From Deltaproteobacteria bacterium (GTDB lineage: Bacteria; Desulfobacterota; Desulfomonilia; Desulfomonilales; Desulfomonilaceae), in contig VGSG01000002.1 of the NCBI GenBank assembly GCA_016875095.1, positions 62,001-126,000 of the forward strand: 64,000 bases of DNA, given 5' to 3'. The position numbers and the translations under genes were made by a program. Positions 34,509-42,792 of the stretch are shown here, in pieces; within the stretch, counting starts at the first letter, position 1, and every line of letters begins with the position of its first letter. The notes beneath the pieces are model-generated. The model saw only the letters and a program-made list of their open reading frames with translations, was not told the origin of the DNA and did not search any database.

Positions 34509-35141
34509 TCAACGGCTCCGTGGCGGCTTTCCATCACAGGAATCCTCTATGATCTTAATCTCTTTTCCGTTGGGGGTTACGATATAATCGCAATCATAGG
34601 AGCCGCCTTCTTTGTAATACTTGTGCTTGTTGATTCTTAGGTTACCCTTGAATCTTCCCTTTCGGATGACTTCGAAGTTGAGGCCGGATGAGATAAATCT
34701 TTCTTCTTTCGTTTGCAGATCAAGTCGGTGGACAGCACCGGACGTAGCCCAGGCAGCACTAAGAAAGTAAATATCTTTGGAATTATTAGAGAATTGCGGA
34801 TCGGCGAAGCCGGCTAGAATCTCCTTAGGGTTGGCCGCATCCCTCGATCCTAGGACTCTTTCTGACTTCTTATCGCCAAGGTTCACGACCCATAGTTCAG
34901 TATGGTCGACCTCCCCCACCCCCGCGTCGATTTTTTCGTATGTATTGGTCCGAACGAATACTATGAGACGGCCGTTTGGCGACAAAGAGGGGCTGGTATC
35001 GCGTCCGGTCGACGTGAGCTGGATCTCTTGCCCCGCTGAGTCCGTGAAATAGATATTGCCGCCTTTCTCGTGGACAGATTGTCCGTAGGCACACACTGTG
35101 AGCGATGCCAGGAGAGTGGTCAGCAAGAAACACAATCTCAC
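34509..35141 (-). CDS. Exported TolB-like beta-propeller fragment protein
   Basis: The 210-residue product has a signal peptide (CFLLTTLLASLTVCAYG) and WD40-like PD40 blades such as GQEIQLTSTGRDTSPSLSPN and FADPQFSNNSKDIYFLS, as in TolB. Only about three blades are visible, fewer than a full propeller, so it may be a short variant that assembles with a partner or a truncated gene. Translation probably starts at GTG 35141. It follows the toxin-antitoxin pair by 50 bases on the same strand. Confidence 0.7.
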   Translation of the reverse strand: MRLCFLLTTLLASLTVCAYGQSVHEKGGNIYFTDSAGQEIQLTSTGRDTSPSLSPNGRLIVFVRTNTYEKIDAGVGEVDHTELWVVNLGDKKSERVLGSRDAANPKEILAGFADPQFSNNSKDIYFLSAAWATSGAVHRLDLQTKEERFISSGLNFEVIRKGRFKGNLRINKHKYYKEGGSYDCDYIVTPNGKEIKIIEDSCDGKPPRSR

Positions 35142-35190
35142 TTGCGATTCCTCATGCCAGCCTAGTCGGCATTTCTCACGCCAACTTCAT

Positions 35191-35421
35191 CTAGCCGGCA
35201 GGCGTGACGGAGCCAACCGGTTGGAGCGTATAAATCCGAGCCAGTCGAGTAGCTGTCTTAAGGTCCCTTCTGCGAAGGGCCTCTCGTACATCGTCCAGCT
35301 TCTTGGCGTCGTCAAGTGACAAATAAGGAGACCAACCTTCATCCGTTTCGAGCATCTCCACCTCGACCTTGGCCACATAATCCCCCTCGTGAATCATTTT
35401 AGTTTGCCGGCGTTTCCTCAT
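35191..35421 (-). CDS. Putative antitoxin of a DUF4258 toxin pair
   Basis: This 76-residue protein starts MRKRRQTKMIHEGDYVAKVEVEM and has an acidic N-terminal sheet and a helical end with DDAKKLDDVREALRRRDL. Its ATG overlaps the stop of the DUF4258 gene (ATGA), the usual coupling of toxin and antitoxin genes. The sequence resembles small partner proteins found beside DUF4258 toxins. The antitoxin role is inferred from arrangement. Confidence 0.65.
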   Translation of the reverse strand: MRKRRQTKMIHEGDYVAKVEVEMLETDEGWSPYLSLDDAKKLDDVREALRRRDLKTATRLARIYTLQPVGSVTPAG

Positions 35422-35741
35422 GTGTTTCTCCTAACGAAATTGTCTGACCACCTTTTCGGGTCTGGCCTGTAGGCCGTGATCAACACGGCAGGAGAAGTTC
35501 TTCCCCTGGGAATTCCCCATACGACGTGGATAGGCCTGCCCTGGGAATCCTCCTGTAGCACCAGTACGCAAGGGCCTTTGGCATAGTTCGGGTAATCTTC
35601 GACTATCGTGGCGCCGCGCACACCGTCCAGGACGTCCCGTATGAGGAAATCATCTTCTGCCAATTGATCATAACCATGATCCGACACCAGCACGTCCTTT
35701 CGATTAATTAGATCAATGATCAGGAGAAACGTCTTGCTCAT
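35418..35741 (-). CDS. DUF4258 toxin-like protein
   Basis: The 107-residue protein resembles the DUF4258 family, small RelE-like proteins that occur as toxins of type II systems. Visible family features are SDHGYDQLAEDDFLIRDVL, a central GATIVEDYPNYAKGPCVLVLQ, and PIHVVWGIPRG followed by ITAYRPDPKRW. The toxin gene precedes its partner, with a four-base overlap. The target is unknown; mRNA cleavage is the common activity in related folds. Confidence 0.75.
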   Translation of the reverse strand: MSKTFLLIIDLINRKDVLVSDHGYDQLAEDDFLIRDVLDGVRGATIVEDYPNYAKGPCVLVLQEDSQGRPIHVVWGIPRGRTSPAVLITAYRPDPKRWSDNFVRRNT

Positions 35742-36047
35742 TTATGCACAACCAGACAGGCCTTTCCGTGACCGTTTCGAGCATGGAACATCTGTGGAGG
35801 CTTTCAAACAGGCAAAGACATGTTTCAGCCACCTCTGTGGAATATCCGGTACGAACACGAGTTAGATTTCCTGCGCACGCTTGGCCACCGACTTATGCAT
35901 ACCACGGCAAGCCGAAGTTCGTCATCGTTGATTTGATGAATAGTTCGGTTCGCACACCCACGGACTCAATATTTTCGTGGCCGGAAAAGTCTATGGCTCG
36001 TCCTGCCTCCCAATCCACTCGGATCGAGGCAGGAGCCAACCTATCAG
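35742..36047. other. Gap in the toxin-antitoxin cluster with a long hairpin
   Basis: At about 35995-36037 the sequence forms a stem TCCTGCCTC/GAGGCAGGA extended by GGC/GCC, with a 16-base loop. It stands 10 bases beyond the stop of the relic toxin and may be a repeat or terminator. I see no intact gene in this 306-base stretch. Confidence 0.45.
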
Positions 36048-36240
36048 TCATAGTGAGTCCACATGCGGATCACCTTGACCACATGGTCTTCTTCGATCAC
36101 CTGGTATACGAGTCGGTGTTGAATGTTGATTCTTCGGGAATACGCGCCTCTCCGGTTGTCTCGCTGCAATAATCTTGTCAGTGAGGGCCTAATACCATCC
36201 CCAACCAAGGATTTGAGCATTGGCCATGAAGAATTTGAGA
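36048..36240 (-). pseudogene. Relic Txe/YoeB-type toxin (C-terminal part)
   Basis: The minus strand in this gap encodes, ending at a TGA at 36048-36050, the peptide GAYSRRINIQHRLVYQV plus a HVVKVIRMWTHYD end. This is the conserved C-terminal half of Txe/YoeB mRNA interferases with the SRRIN...HRLVY core and catalytic histidine near the end. Upstream, SLVGDGIRPSLTR corresponds only in part to the family's LVGDL stretch and there is no start codon or N-terminal domain. It follows the hicB stop by a few bases. It is a fragment of a lost toxin gene, too short to show as a normal gene. Confidence 0.7.
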
Positions 36241-36245
36241 GTGGA

Positions 36246-36464
36246 TCAAGCGAAGCTCAGTCGCCCCCTGGGCTCCGGGATCGGACGACCAAGTTCTTGC
36301 GCAGTTTCAAGCCACTCCTGAATCACTATCTCCACATTGGCCACTGCTTCTTGATATGTTGCCCCGTCTGCTGTGCAGCCTGGGAGTTCCGGGACCTCTG
36401 CTATGAAAGCATGGTCTTCGTCGCTCCAGTAGATGATGACCTCGTAACGAAATTTGCCGCCCAT
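36246..36464 (-). CDS. hicB: HicB-family antitoxin
   Basis: The 72-residue protein has the partial RNase H fold of HicB antitoxins: FRYEVIIYWSDEDHAFIAEVPELPGCTADG and EAVANVEIVIQEWLE. The ATG at 36464 lies nine bases after the hicA stop with GGAGG in that gap. A longer start at 36482 would overlap hicA. It should neutralise the HicA protein encoded just upstream. Confidence 0.88.
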   Translation of the reverse strand: MGGKFRYEVIIYWSDEDHAFIAEVPELPGCTADGATYQEAVANVEIVIQEWLETAQELGRPIPEPRGRLSFA

Positions 36465-36471
36465 TCTCTTC

Positions 36472-36723
36472 TTATCCTCCAAGGCGATATTTCAGAATAA
36501 TTTGTCTGACTTGCTTCACTTGGTATGGCTTTGCCTTTCCACCAGCTTTGGGCTGCAAGTTGATTATCTCTTCAACTCCCTCTTTGCTGAATATGTGATG
36601 ACTTCCGCGGACGCGTTCCTCGAAGCCCAGAATCCTCAGCAAGCCACGCATGCAATCAAATGGAATATCAGTATCCCCGGTACCGCGCAATATCCGCATT
36701 AGCAGCTTATCATGTTCACTCAT
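36472..36723 (-). CDS. hicA: HicA-family toxin
   Basis: The 83-residue protein has the double-stranded RNA-binding-like HicA fold: LLRILGFEERVRGSHHIFS with the catalytic histidine in GSHH, then VEEIINLQPKAGGKAKPYQVKQVRQII. HicA toxins cleave mRNA. It is slightly longer at the N terminus than typical HicA (about 60-80 residues). Another frame (36952-36716) overlaps its start by eight bases, but I cannot show that frame is a gene. Confidence 0.88.
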   Translation of the reverse strand: MSEHDKLLMRILRGTGDTDIPFDCMRGLLRILGFEERVRGSHHIFSKEGVEEIINLQPKAGGKAKPYQVKQVRQIILKYRLGG

Positions 36724-37035
36724 TAAGACAACCCTTCATGGGTCGTACCACCACGATGAGAGGAATCTGTGCGCTTGCCTTATCGCTGGGACTCATGAAA
36801 TACTCGATTCCGGTTGTCGCGTTTATGCATCGACTCCGGAGGCGCTGAACCCTGCCTGCCGTTTCGAGCCCTACCTGGAGTAGGCAATGCCCTGCGATTG
36901 CAGCCAGGTCTCCGCAATGTCCTCCAAAGCGGCCCTGAGAAAGCGATCCCACTCTTTTACTATGCCATCATGACGATGTGGTCGGTTGCGATATGAGTCG
37001 GGTGATATCTGCGCCGCGGTCTTATGGTCGCGCGA
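36724..37035. other. Gap between the two hicAB pairs with possible gene remnants
   Basis: The minus strand holds two unconnected coding-like pieces: IVKEWDRFLRAALEDIAETW (about 36890-36950) and, in another frame, INATTGIEYFMSPSDKASAQ running into the hicA start. They could be the two halves of a frameshifted small gene, but I recognise neither. No intact gene is supported. Confidence 0.3.
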
Positions 37036-37356
37036 CTAGCCGGCCCCTTCCAGCTTTTCGGCGATCCATTGATTAAGACTCTTACCTTCGCGGCGTGCGC
37101 TCAAATATGCTTTTCGATGCAAATCCGGCGGCAAACGGAGCATCATCCGTCCGGAGAAGGGCTTGTCCGGTTTTTCGCCGCGTTTCTTACAAAATTCCAG
37201 ATAATCGTCTATGGAGTCGCGAAATGCTCGCTCTATCTCTTCCACGCTCTTGCCTTGGAACGTGATCACATCTTTCAGGTCCAACACTTCACCGTGAAAG
37301 ATCCGCGCCTCATCGTCGTAATCCACGTGCCCGCTATAGCCTTTGTATGTCAGCAT
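37036..37356 (-). CDS. hicB: HicB-family antitoxin with ribbon-helix-helix end
   Basis: The 106-residue product has an N-terminal HicB domain (YKGYSGHVDYDDEARIFHGE) and a C-terminal ribbon-helix-helix DNA-binding part (SGRMMLRLPPDLHRKAYLSA) that would bind the operator of its own operon. It lies four bases after the stop of the HicA-like gene at 37361. This is the longer HicB type, unlike the short HicB at 36246. Confidence 0.9.
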   Translation of the reverse strand: MLTYKGYSGHVDYDDEARIFHGEVLDLKDVITFQGKSVEEIERAFRDSIDDYLEFCKKRGEKPDKPFSGRMMLRLPPDLHRKAYLSARREGKSLNQWIAEKLEGAG

Positions 37357-37360
37357 GGAA

Positions 37361-37627
37361 TTATTCTCCTATTTCGATTTGCGCTTCTTTCAAGAAGCGA
37401 CGCATCGATTTCAGCGCTCCCTTGTCGAGTTCTTTCCGCGGATGGGGGCGATGAAAGACAGCTCGAACCCCGTTGAGCCACACGCGGATTCGGGAACCGT
37501 GCCCCTCGCTCAACGTGGCGCCCAAAGCCACAAGCAACGTTTCAATATCCGTCCATGCGATATCGGAGCGGATAGGTTCCTCAAAGACCGCTCGGAAAGT
37601 CTTCAGATGCTTGCTGCTCACTTTCAT
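37361..37627 (-). CDS. hicA: HicA-family toxin
   Basis: The 88-residue protein resembles HicA toxins of the type paired with long HicB: DIETLLVALGATLSEGHGSRIRVWLNG followed by FHRPHPRKELDKGALKSMRRFL, with the catalytic histidine probably in GHGSR. The ATG at 37627 is preferred; an in-frame GTG at 37645 exists. A TATAAT box ends six bases before the ATG, so the transcript may be leaderless. Confidence 0.85.
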   Translation of the reverse strand: MKVSSKHLKTFRAVFEEPIRSDIAWTDIETLLVALGATLSEGHGSRIRVWLNGVRAVFHRPHPRKELDKGALKSMRRFLKEAQIEIGE

Positions 37628-37639
37628 GGTATCATTATA
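37628..37639 (-). promoter_or_regulatory. -10 box abutting the second hicA start codon
   Basis: TATAAT at 37639-37634 is followed by GATACC and the ATG at 37627. Transcription would start at or next to the A of the ATG, giving a leaderless message. The expected -35 position has only TTCCCC, so the promoter would be weak or need an activator. Confidence 0.4.
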
Positions 37640-37786
37640 TGACACTATGCCTCCCCGGGGAAGTCCAATTCCTGATCAAAGGCACGCGGACCAGTTCCTC
37701 GTTGTCCGATATATATTTGACCTTTGAGGCGCCCGTGCGCACATGTGACCATAGAGCTACCAAGAAATCAGGATTATGAGAACGCC

Positions 37787-40015
37787 GTGCCTCCCATAAT
37801 CTGCCGGAGTCTTCGATTGATTCTCCTTTTCTCAGCGCTCGTGTTGTCAGCGGCAATGCTGTCCGCTGCGGTTCACGCGCTGGTCACGGATGAGGTTCCG
37901 TTGCTGACTGTCCGGCATCATCTCATCGTCACTCTAGACCCTCAAGAGCATTCACTCAGAGCCGAAGACACGATCACGCTTCATGCCGGAAATGGGCAAG
38001 AAGTCGTCTTCATGCTTCACGAGGGGCTCAATCCTGTTTCGCTCACACCCGGCGTGACGCTCACTGAAGCGACCGACGCGCAGCGAACCGTGCCCATAAG
38101 CCGTTACAAGGCGCAGCTTCCCGAGGGGCTCCGCACCTTCAAGATCCGATACGAAGGCCGCATTCATCACCCGCCGGCGACTCAAGGAGAGAGCGCCAGC
38201 GGCTGCGTTACGGCAACCGCGGGCTTCATCGGAGAGGAAGGGGTATACCTATCGGGAGATTCATACTGGTATCCCCAGATTGGTGAGGCTCTTGTCGCGT
38301 TCCGACTTGAAGTCGCTGCGCCTGCGGGTTGGGATGTGGTGAGCCAGGGCGCGCGAAGCGTACACAAGATTGATCGTGATTTGAGGCTGGCGCAATGGGA
38401 TGCGCCTGAGCCGCAGCAAGAAATCTTCCTGGTTGCAGGCCGATATACCGAGTACGGCTCAAAAGCCGACTCGGTGTCGGCTATGGTGTTTCTGCGCAAT
38501 CCCGACGAAGGACTCGCACGGAAGTACCTGGATCTGACCCATCGTTTCATCGCTCTGTATGAAAACCTCATCGGACCGTACCCGTATCCGAAATTCGCAG
38601 CAGTTGAGAACTTCTGGGAAACGGGTTTCGGAATGCCTTCCTTTACTCTTCTCGGTCCGAAGGTCATACGATTCCCGTTCATCCTCTACTCTTCCTACCC
38701 TCATGAAATCTTGCACAATTGGTGGGGCAACAGCGTGTACGTGCCCAAGGGATCAGGAAACTGGACCGAAGGGCTCACCGCGTATCTCTCGGATTACTTG
38801 TTCGTGGAGCAGCGCGGCGCGGGCATGGAGTATCGCCAAGAGACGCTCCAGAAATACCTGGACTACGTGGCGTCCGAAGACGATTTCCCATTGAGCAAGT
38901 TCCGGTCCAGGCATGATTCGCCTTCCGCCGCGATAGGTTACGGCAAGGCGCTCATGTTCTTCCACATGCTCCGCTTGCAGTTGGGCGACGATGCTTTCCG
39001 GGCGGGATTGCAGGAGTTCTATCGCAAGAACAAGTTCCGGTTGGCCTCGTATGATGATATGCGGGTAAGTTTCGAAGCTGTTTCCGGCAAGAAACTTCTC
39101 GACGAATTCCGCCAATGGGTGGATCGGACCGGCGCGCCCGAGCTGCGAACCAGGCTGGTATCGGTTCACGGGTCAAACGCGGATGGGTATGAAATTACTC
39201 TTCTTCTGGAACAGGTCCAGTCCGACAAGGCATATTGGTTGCGAGTCCCGGTTGCGGTCACGCTGCAAGGCGAAGCAAATGCGCAGGAAGTATTAGTAGA
39301 GATGCAGGACAAACGGTTGGAGCACAAGTTCAGGGTTGCTCGTCGGCCTTTGCGGATAGACGTGGATCCCCGATTCGACCTGTTCCGCAGGCTTGATGTG
39401 GCTGAGACGCCACCTGCTCTCAGCCGGTCATTCGGAGCCAAAAGAGTGACATTTGTTCTGCCGTCATCTGACGAACCTGCGCTTCAAGCAGCCTATCGCG
39501 AGCTTGCCGACTCCTGGGGCCGGGCCGGGCCCGAGTCCGTTGACGTGGTCCTGGATACGGAAATCCAAGTCTTGCCCACAGACCGACACGTGGTCATCGT
39601 GGGATGGGACAATCGCTTCGCGCCTGATATGGTCCATGCCCTGGAGAGATACGAGGTGACCGCGGACAAAGCGCGAATTACGATAGGCCCTTCCGAATTC
39701 CCCAAGAACCGCCATTCCATCGCGCTCGTAGGGAAAAATCCGGCCGACAAGGCCCTTACACTCACTTGGGTGGCGGGTGGCACGTCCGCGGCGATTCGAG
39801 GCTTAGCCAGGAAGCTGCCGCATTATAATAAGTACAGCTATCTGGCTTTCACAGGCGAAGAACCCGTCAATATCCTTAAGGGTCGGTGGCCGGTGAAGGA
39901 TTCCCCTATGACTATCTTCGCGCCGGATCAGTACGGAAACATCCGTCAGGTTGACATGGGCGGCTTGCCCCCACGAAAAGCGCTTGTCGAATGGTTCTCG
40001 TCGGCTGAGGAATAG
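37787..40015 (+). CDS. Exported M1-family metallopeptidase
   Basis: The 742-residue protein is a zinc aminopeptidase-like protein with a signal peptide (LILLFSALVLSAAMLSAA). The zinc motif HEILHNWWG and the third ligand in NWTEGLTAYLSDY obey HEXXH-X18-E (near residues 305-327). The N-terminal beta domain and a helical domain with YGKALMFFHMLRLQLGDDAF fit the M1 fold. The canonical GXMEN substrate motif is not obvious; the matching place reads FETGFGMPSF-like sequence (WETGFGMPSFTLL), so substrate choice may differ. The GTG at 37787 fits the signal peptide; a TTG at 37724 is possible. It is divergent from the hicAB pair. Confidence 0.85.
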   Translation: MPPIICRSLRLILLFSALVLSAAMLSAAVHALVTDEVPLLTVRHHLIVTLDPQEHSLRAEDTITLHAGNGQEVVFMLHEGLNPVSLTPGVTLTEATDAQRTVPISRYKAQLPEGLRTFKIRYEGRIHHPPATQGESASGCVTATAGFIGEEGVYLSGDSYWYPQIGEALVAFRLEVAAPAGWDVVSQGARSVHKIDRDLRLAQWDAPEPQQEIFLVAGRYTEYGSKADSVSAMVFLRNPDEGLARKYLDLTHRFIALYENLIGPYPYPKFAAVENFWETGFGMPSFTLLGPKVIRFPFILYSSYPHEILHNWWGNSVYVPKGSGNWTEGLTAYLSDYLFVEQRGAGMEYRQETLQKYLDYVASEDDFPLSKFRSRHDSPSAAIGYGKALMFFHMLRLQLGDDAFRAGLQEFYRKNKFRLASYDDMRVSFEAVSGKKLLDEFRQWVDRTGAPELRTRLVSVHGSNADGYEITLLLEQVQSDKAYWLRVPVAVTLQGEANAQEVLVEMQDKRLEHKFRVARRPLRIDVDPRFDLFRRLDVAETPPALSRSFGAKRVTFVLPSSDEPALQAAYRELADSWGRAGPESVDVVLDTEIQVLPTDRHVVIVGWDNRFAPDMVHALERYEVTADKARITIGPSEFPKNRHSIALVGKNPADKALTLTWVAGGTSAAIRGLARKLPHYNKYSYLAFTGEEPVNILKGRWPVKDSPMTIFAPDQYGNIRQVDMGGLPPRKALVEWFSSAEE

Positions 40016-40408
40016 AACCGGTTATAAAATCCGTCCGCCATGGAAGACACGCCCGCCGCGGGTCTCGCGAGGGTCCCAAAGGCTCCATATTGCCGCGCTC
40101 TGAGCTTGAGACTTTTGCGCCGCGCCTTCCCTACGCGTCTTACCCAACTCCTCCCACGAGGGGAGGGGAACCCTACAGGGACATGCCGCCGTCTCCTGAC
40201 AGCCCCAACCTCTCCCGCCAGGAGAGGGGAATGAGTTCCCCTCCCTTGATGGGAGGGGACAGGGGAGGGTGAGATCGTGTCGATTTCAATGCGTGACGGT
40301 ACAATCCCGCGGCCCGGCTCCGGCCGAAGTTGAGGAGGCGCGCCACCGGTTTCCGGCAATTTGCGTTACGGCTCGGCCATTGGTATCATAAACACCGGGA
40401 GCCTCATT
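40016..40408. other. Intergenic region carrying repeat copy 5
   Basis: The 393 bases between the peptidase and the metallo-beta-lactamase-fold gene hold repeat copy 5 (given separately) and otherwise no recognisable signal. Readings that extend the next gene upstream to 40361 lack a ribosome site. Confidence 0.5.
40150..40292 (-). repeat. Dispersed palindromic repeat, copy 5 (inverted)
   Basis: In minus direction it reads GCATTGAAATCGACACGATC, CACCCTCCCCTGTCCCCTC, the CTCCCATCAAGGGAGGGG palindrome, CTCCTGGCGGGAGAGG, and then a further CCCCTCGTGGGAGGAG palindrome. The left arm matches copies 1 and 3 closely. The 45-base right arm of copies 1 and 2 is absent. Confidence 0.8.
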
Positions 40409-41332
40409 ATGAACGTTGTTGAAATCATGGAGGGCCTGTTCTTCATCGAACGGGGTTACCTCAACGGGAACCATTTCGTATACCTCTCGGACGAACCGGT
40501 GCTCATCGACACCGCGTACAAGGCTGATTTTGCAGAAACAGAGCAAGCGCTGCGGCGCCTTGGCGTGGATTTGTCCCGCGTGCAGCTCATCGTCAATACT
40601 CATTGCCACTGCGACCACATCGGCGGCAACTTCGCCATCCAGGAACGTTCGGGATGCGACGTGGCCGTGCATCGGATCGGCAAGCATTTCATCGATACAC
40701 GGGACGATTGGGCCACATGGTGGCGCTACTTCCGTCAGGACGCGGATTTCTTCCGATGCACACGAGCCTTGGACCATGGTGAGGCGCTCCACATCGGGCC
40801 GTACCAATTCCAAGCGCTGTATACGCCCGGACACGCGTCGGACGGTATCGTGCTGTACGAAGAGCAGCACAAAGTTCTTCTGTCGTCGGATACCTTGTGG
40901 GAAAACGACATGGCCGCAATCACGGAACGAGTGGAAGGGAGTCGAGCGGTCTTCTCAGTCCTAGATTCGCTCGCGCTCCTGGAACGACTGGACGTGCGCA
41001 TGGTCTATCCCGGTCATGGGAGGCCTTTTTCCGATGTTGGGGCCGCGATTGCCCGAACAAGGAAACGGCTCCAGGGATTCCTGGCCAATCGCAAACGTAT
41101 CGGAAACGATCTACTCAAGAAGATCATCGTGTACACGCTCATGATGAGGCATCCCGTCAACGAAGCGACCTTCCTGGACGATCTCATGGCCACGCCGTGG
41201 TTCCCCGAAACCGTTGATCACTATTTCGGCAATGATTACCGGCGCAAATTCGACGATATCATGACCGACTTCTTCCGCCGCGGAATCGTCAAACGCAAAG
41301 ACGGAACTCTCTTCACCATGGTCAAGCGGTAA
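40409..41332 (+). CDS. Metallo-beta-lactamase-fold hydrolase
   Basis: The 307-residue protein has the MBL signature NTHCHCDHIGG (HxHxDH), later zinc-ligand regions ALYTPGHASDGIV, LLSSDTLW and MVYPGHGRPF, and a helical C-terminal extension of about 90 residues ending in a winged-helix-like RRGIVKRKDGTLF. It resembles glyoxalase II-like hydrolases in the wide sense. The ATG at 40409 starts the family's N-terminal strand (EIMEGLFFIERGYLNGNH). Substrate unknown. Confidence 0.87.
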   Translation: MNVVEIMEGLFFIERGYLNGNHFVYLSDEPVLIDTAYKADFAETEQALRRLGVDLSRVQLIVNTHCHCDHIGGNFAIQERSGCDVAVHRIGKHFIDTRDDWATWWRYFRQDADFFRCTRALDHGEALHIGPYQFQALYTPGHASDGIVLYEEQHKVLLSSDTLWENDMAAITERVEGSRAVFSVLDSLALLERLDVRMVYPGHGRPFSDVGAAIARTRKRLQGFLANRKRIGNDLLKKIIVYTLMMRHPVNEATFLDDLMATPWFPETVDHYFGNDYRRKFDDIMTDFFRRGIVKRKDGTLFTMVKR

Positions 41333-41590
41333 AGCGCCAACATCGTGCTTGCCTTGGGGAGGAATGGCGAGGTATACTCTAACACGTTGGAGTTCAAGGT
41401 CTTTTGCCACCTGGATGTTCAGCCCGTTTCTATCTGCGGCGAGGAGGAGCATATGCAGGCAGGTCCAGTCACATGCAAAAGGCCTCAGCTTAGCTTTGGC
41501 ACTCGCTCGAACGGCATATTACAAGGCAGAAAACTAGAACGCCGTGTCTTATGCGCACACTCGGATTATTGTCAGGCAGCATAAAGTACC

Positions 41591-42319
41591 ATGCCTCAGG
41601 CCTTCATAAGTTATGTGCGAAACGATGAGGATGCTGCGAGGCGCCTCGGTAACGAGCTGGAGAGGCGGGGTCTTCATACCTCTTGGTTGGATCGGCTTGT
41701 TGCGCCCGGTGAATCGTGGATTGCTTCGCTCGAGAAAGCCATTTCGCGGAGCGACGTCATCTTCGTCCTTGTATCCCCGGAATCGGAAAGGAGCCAGTGG
41801 CTGGCCTCAGAGACAGCACTCGCGCTGGCTCAGGCCGAACAGGGACGTGCCAGAGTCGTTCCAGTTCTCCTGGATCGCAATGTGCGCCTGCCGTTTCTAC
41901 TGGAAAGGATCCAGGGCATCGAATTCTACGACCCTGATCGTTCGCAGCGTCAGCTGGATGCACTTGTCCAATCACTCCAAGCAAGCGCGACTCAGGATAT
42001 GGATCGATCGGCTCGAGATTTGACTGCGGAACTTGCCTACGTGAAGTCTGGCAGAAATGCGCTTGCCCATGAAATAGCGGTGCACGCGTACACCCATACG
42101 GTCTGGTCCTCGATAATCGCCACGACGGCTGTAGCTCTGGCTTCGATGTCAGGCCTATTTGCCGCGATCCTCAGCCTGTACTTCATTCAACCGGCTCCCT
42201 TGAGGGGATGGGCGCTGCCGTTCGCGTTGGGGGTGTTCGCGAGCCTTGCGTGCTTTCTCCTGTCAACCGTCCTTTGGCACCGTCTGATAAGGCGCGCTCG
42301 TCAACAGGAGAGCGATTGA
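41591..42319 (+). CDS. TIR-domain protein with two C-terminal membrane segments
   Basis: The 242-residue protein begins with a bacterial TIR domain: AFISYVRNDEDAARRLGNEL, SRSDVIFVLVSPESERSQW and the following LASETALALA, whose glutamate matches the NADase catalytic position. After a linker, two membrane helices follow (about 174-200 and 205-230). Bacterial TIR domains often cleave NAD+ in antiphage immunity. Its TGA overlaps the next start (TGATG), tying it to a second membrane protein. The upstream 258-base gap shows nothing recognised. Confidence 0.82.
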   Translation: MPQAFISYVRNDEDAARRLGNELERRGLHTSWLDRLVAPGESWIASLEKAISRSDVIFVLVSPESERSQWLASETALALAQAEQGRARVVPVLLDRNVRLPFLLERIQGIEFYDPDRSQRQLDALVQSLQASATQDMDRSARDLTAELAYVKSGRNALAHEIAVHAYTHTVWSSIIATTAVALASMSGLFAAILSLYFIQPAPLRGWALPFALGVFASLACFLLSTVLWHRLIRRARQQESD

Positions 42320-42723
42320 TGGATCGCCAGGTCCTGACTCCAGTGGTCCTTGCACGAGCAACCGAGCAGCTCCGACAGGAGAGGGAGACCTTCGATCAAG
42401 CTAAGAAGCACGAGGGACGGTGGTTTGTGTTGCGGCTCGTCATGGGTTATGCAGCTGTCATCCTCCTGGCAGGAATCATGGTCGTCGCATCTTACGTGCT
42501 CTTCAACGGATCAGCATTTCCAGCCGCGGTTGTAACAGCGGCAGGGGCGGCCCTTTTCGTCGACGTGCTTGGACTTCTGACTGCGGTCTGGAAGATCGCG
42601 CTTAATCCGAATTTCTACGCGCGCCTGGGACCCGTAACGCGCGTCACCCTTTCTGAGCCTCAACATGAAACCGACCGACGCGTGCAAGCAGCAGGAGAAG
42701 AAGCCGAAGTGAGTTCCGGATAA
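42319..42723 (+). CDS. Two-TM membrane protein coupled to the TIR gene
   Basis: The 134-residue protein has a charged N-terminal helix (ATEQLRQERETFDQAKKHEG), two membrane segments (about 43-62 LVMGYAAVILLAGIMVVASY; 68-95), and a soluble tail. It shares an ATG/TGA overlap with the TIR gene. The helix-then-hairpin design resembles small membrane partners found beside immune effectors, but I cannot name a family. A reading that starts at 42208 lies within the TIR gene and is not preferred. Confidence 0.72.
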   Translation: MDRQVLTPVVLARATEQLRQERETFDQAKKHEGRWFVLRLVMGYAAVILLAGIMVVASYVLFNGSAFPAAVVTAAGAALFVDVLGLLTAVWKIALNPNFYARLGPVTRVTLSEPQHETDRRVQAAGEEAEVSSG

Positions 42724-42792
42724 CGACGTCATCCTACCGATGGCGCTGTGCGCCAGAGTTGAACCTAAGCGTTGGGAAATGGAGGAAACGCT

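Noticed and set aside
36716-36952. 78-residue frame overlapping the start of hicA
   Set aside because: The ending overlaps hicA as a coupled gene would, but the start lies in unrelated-looking sequence and another frame holds a separate coding-like piece, so at most it is a frameshifted remnant.
6096-40292. The palindromic repeats as CRISPR repeats
   Set aside because: They are scattered kilobases apart in both orientations, without regular spacers or cas genes.
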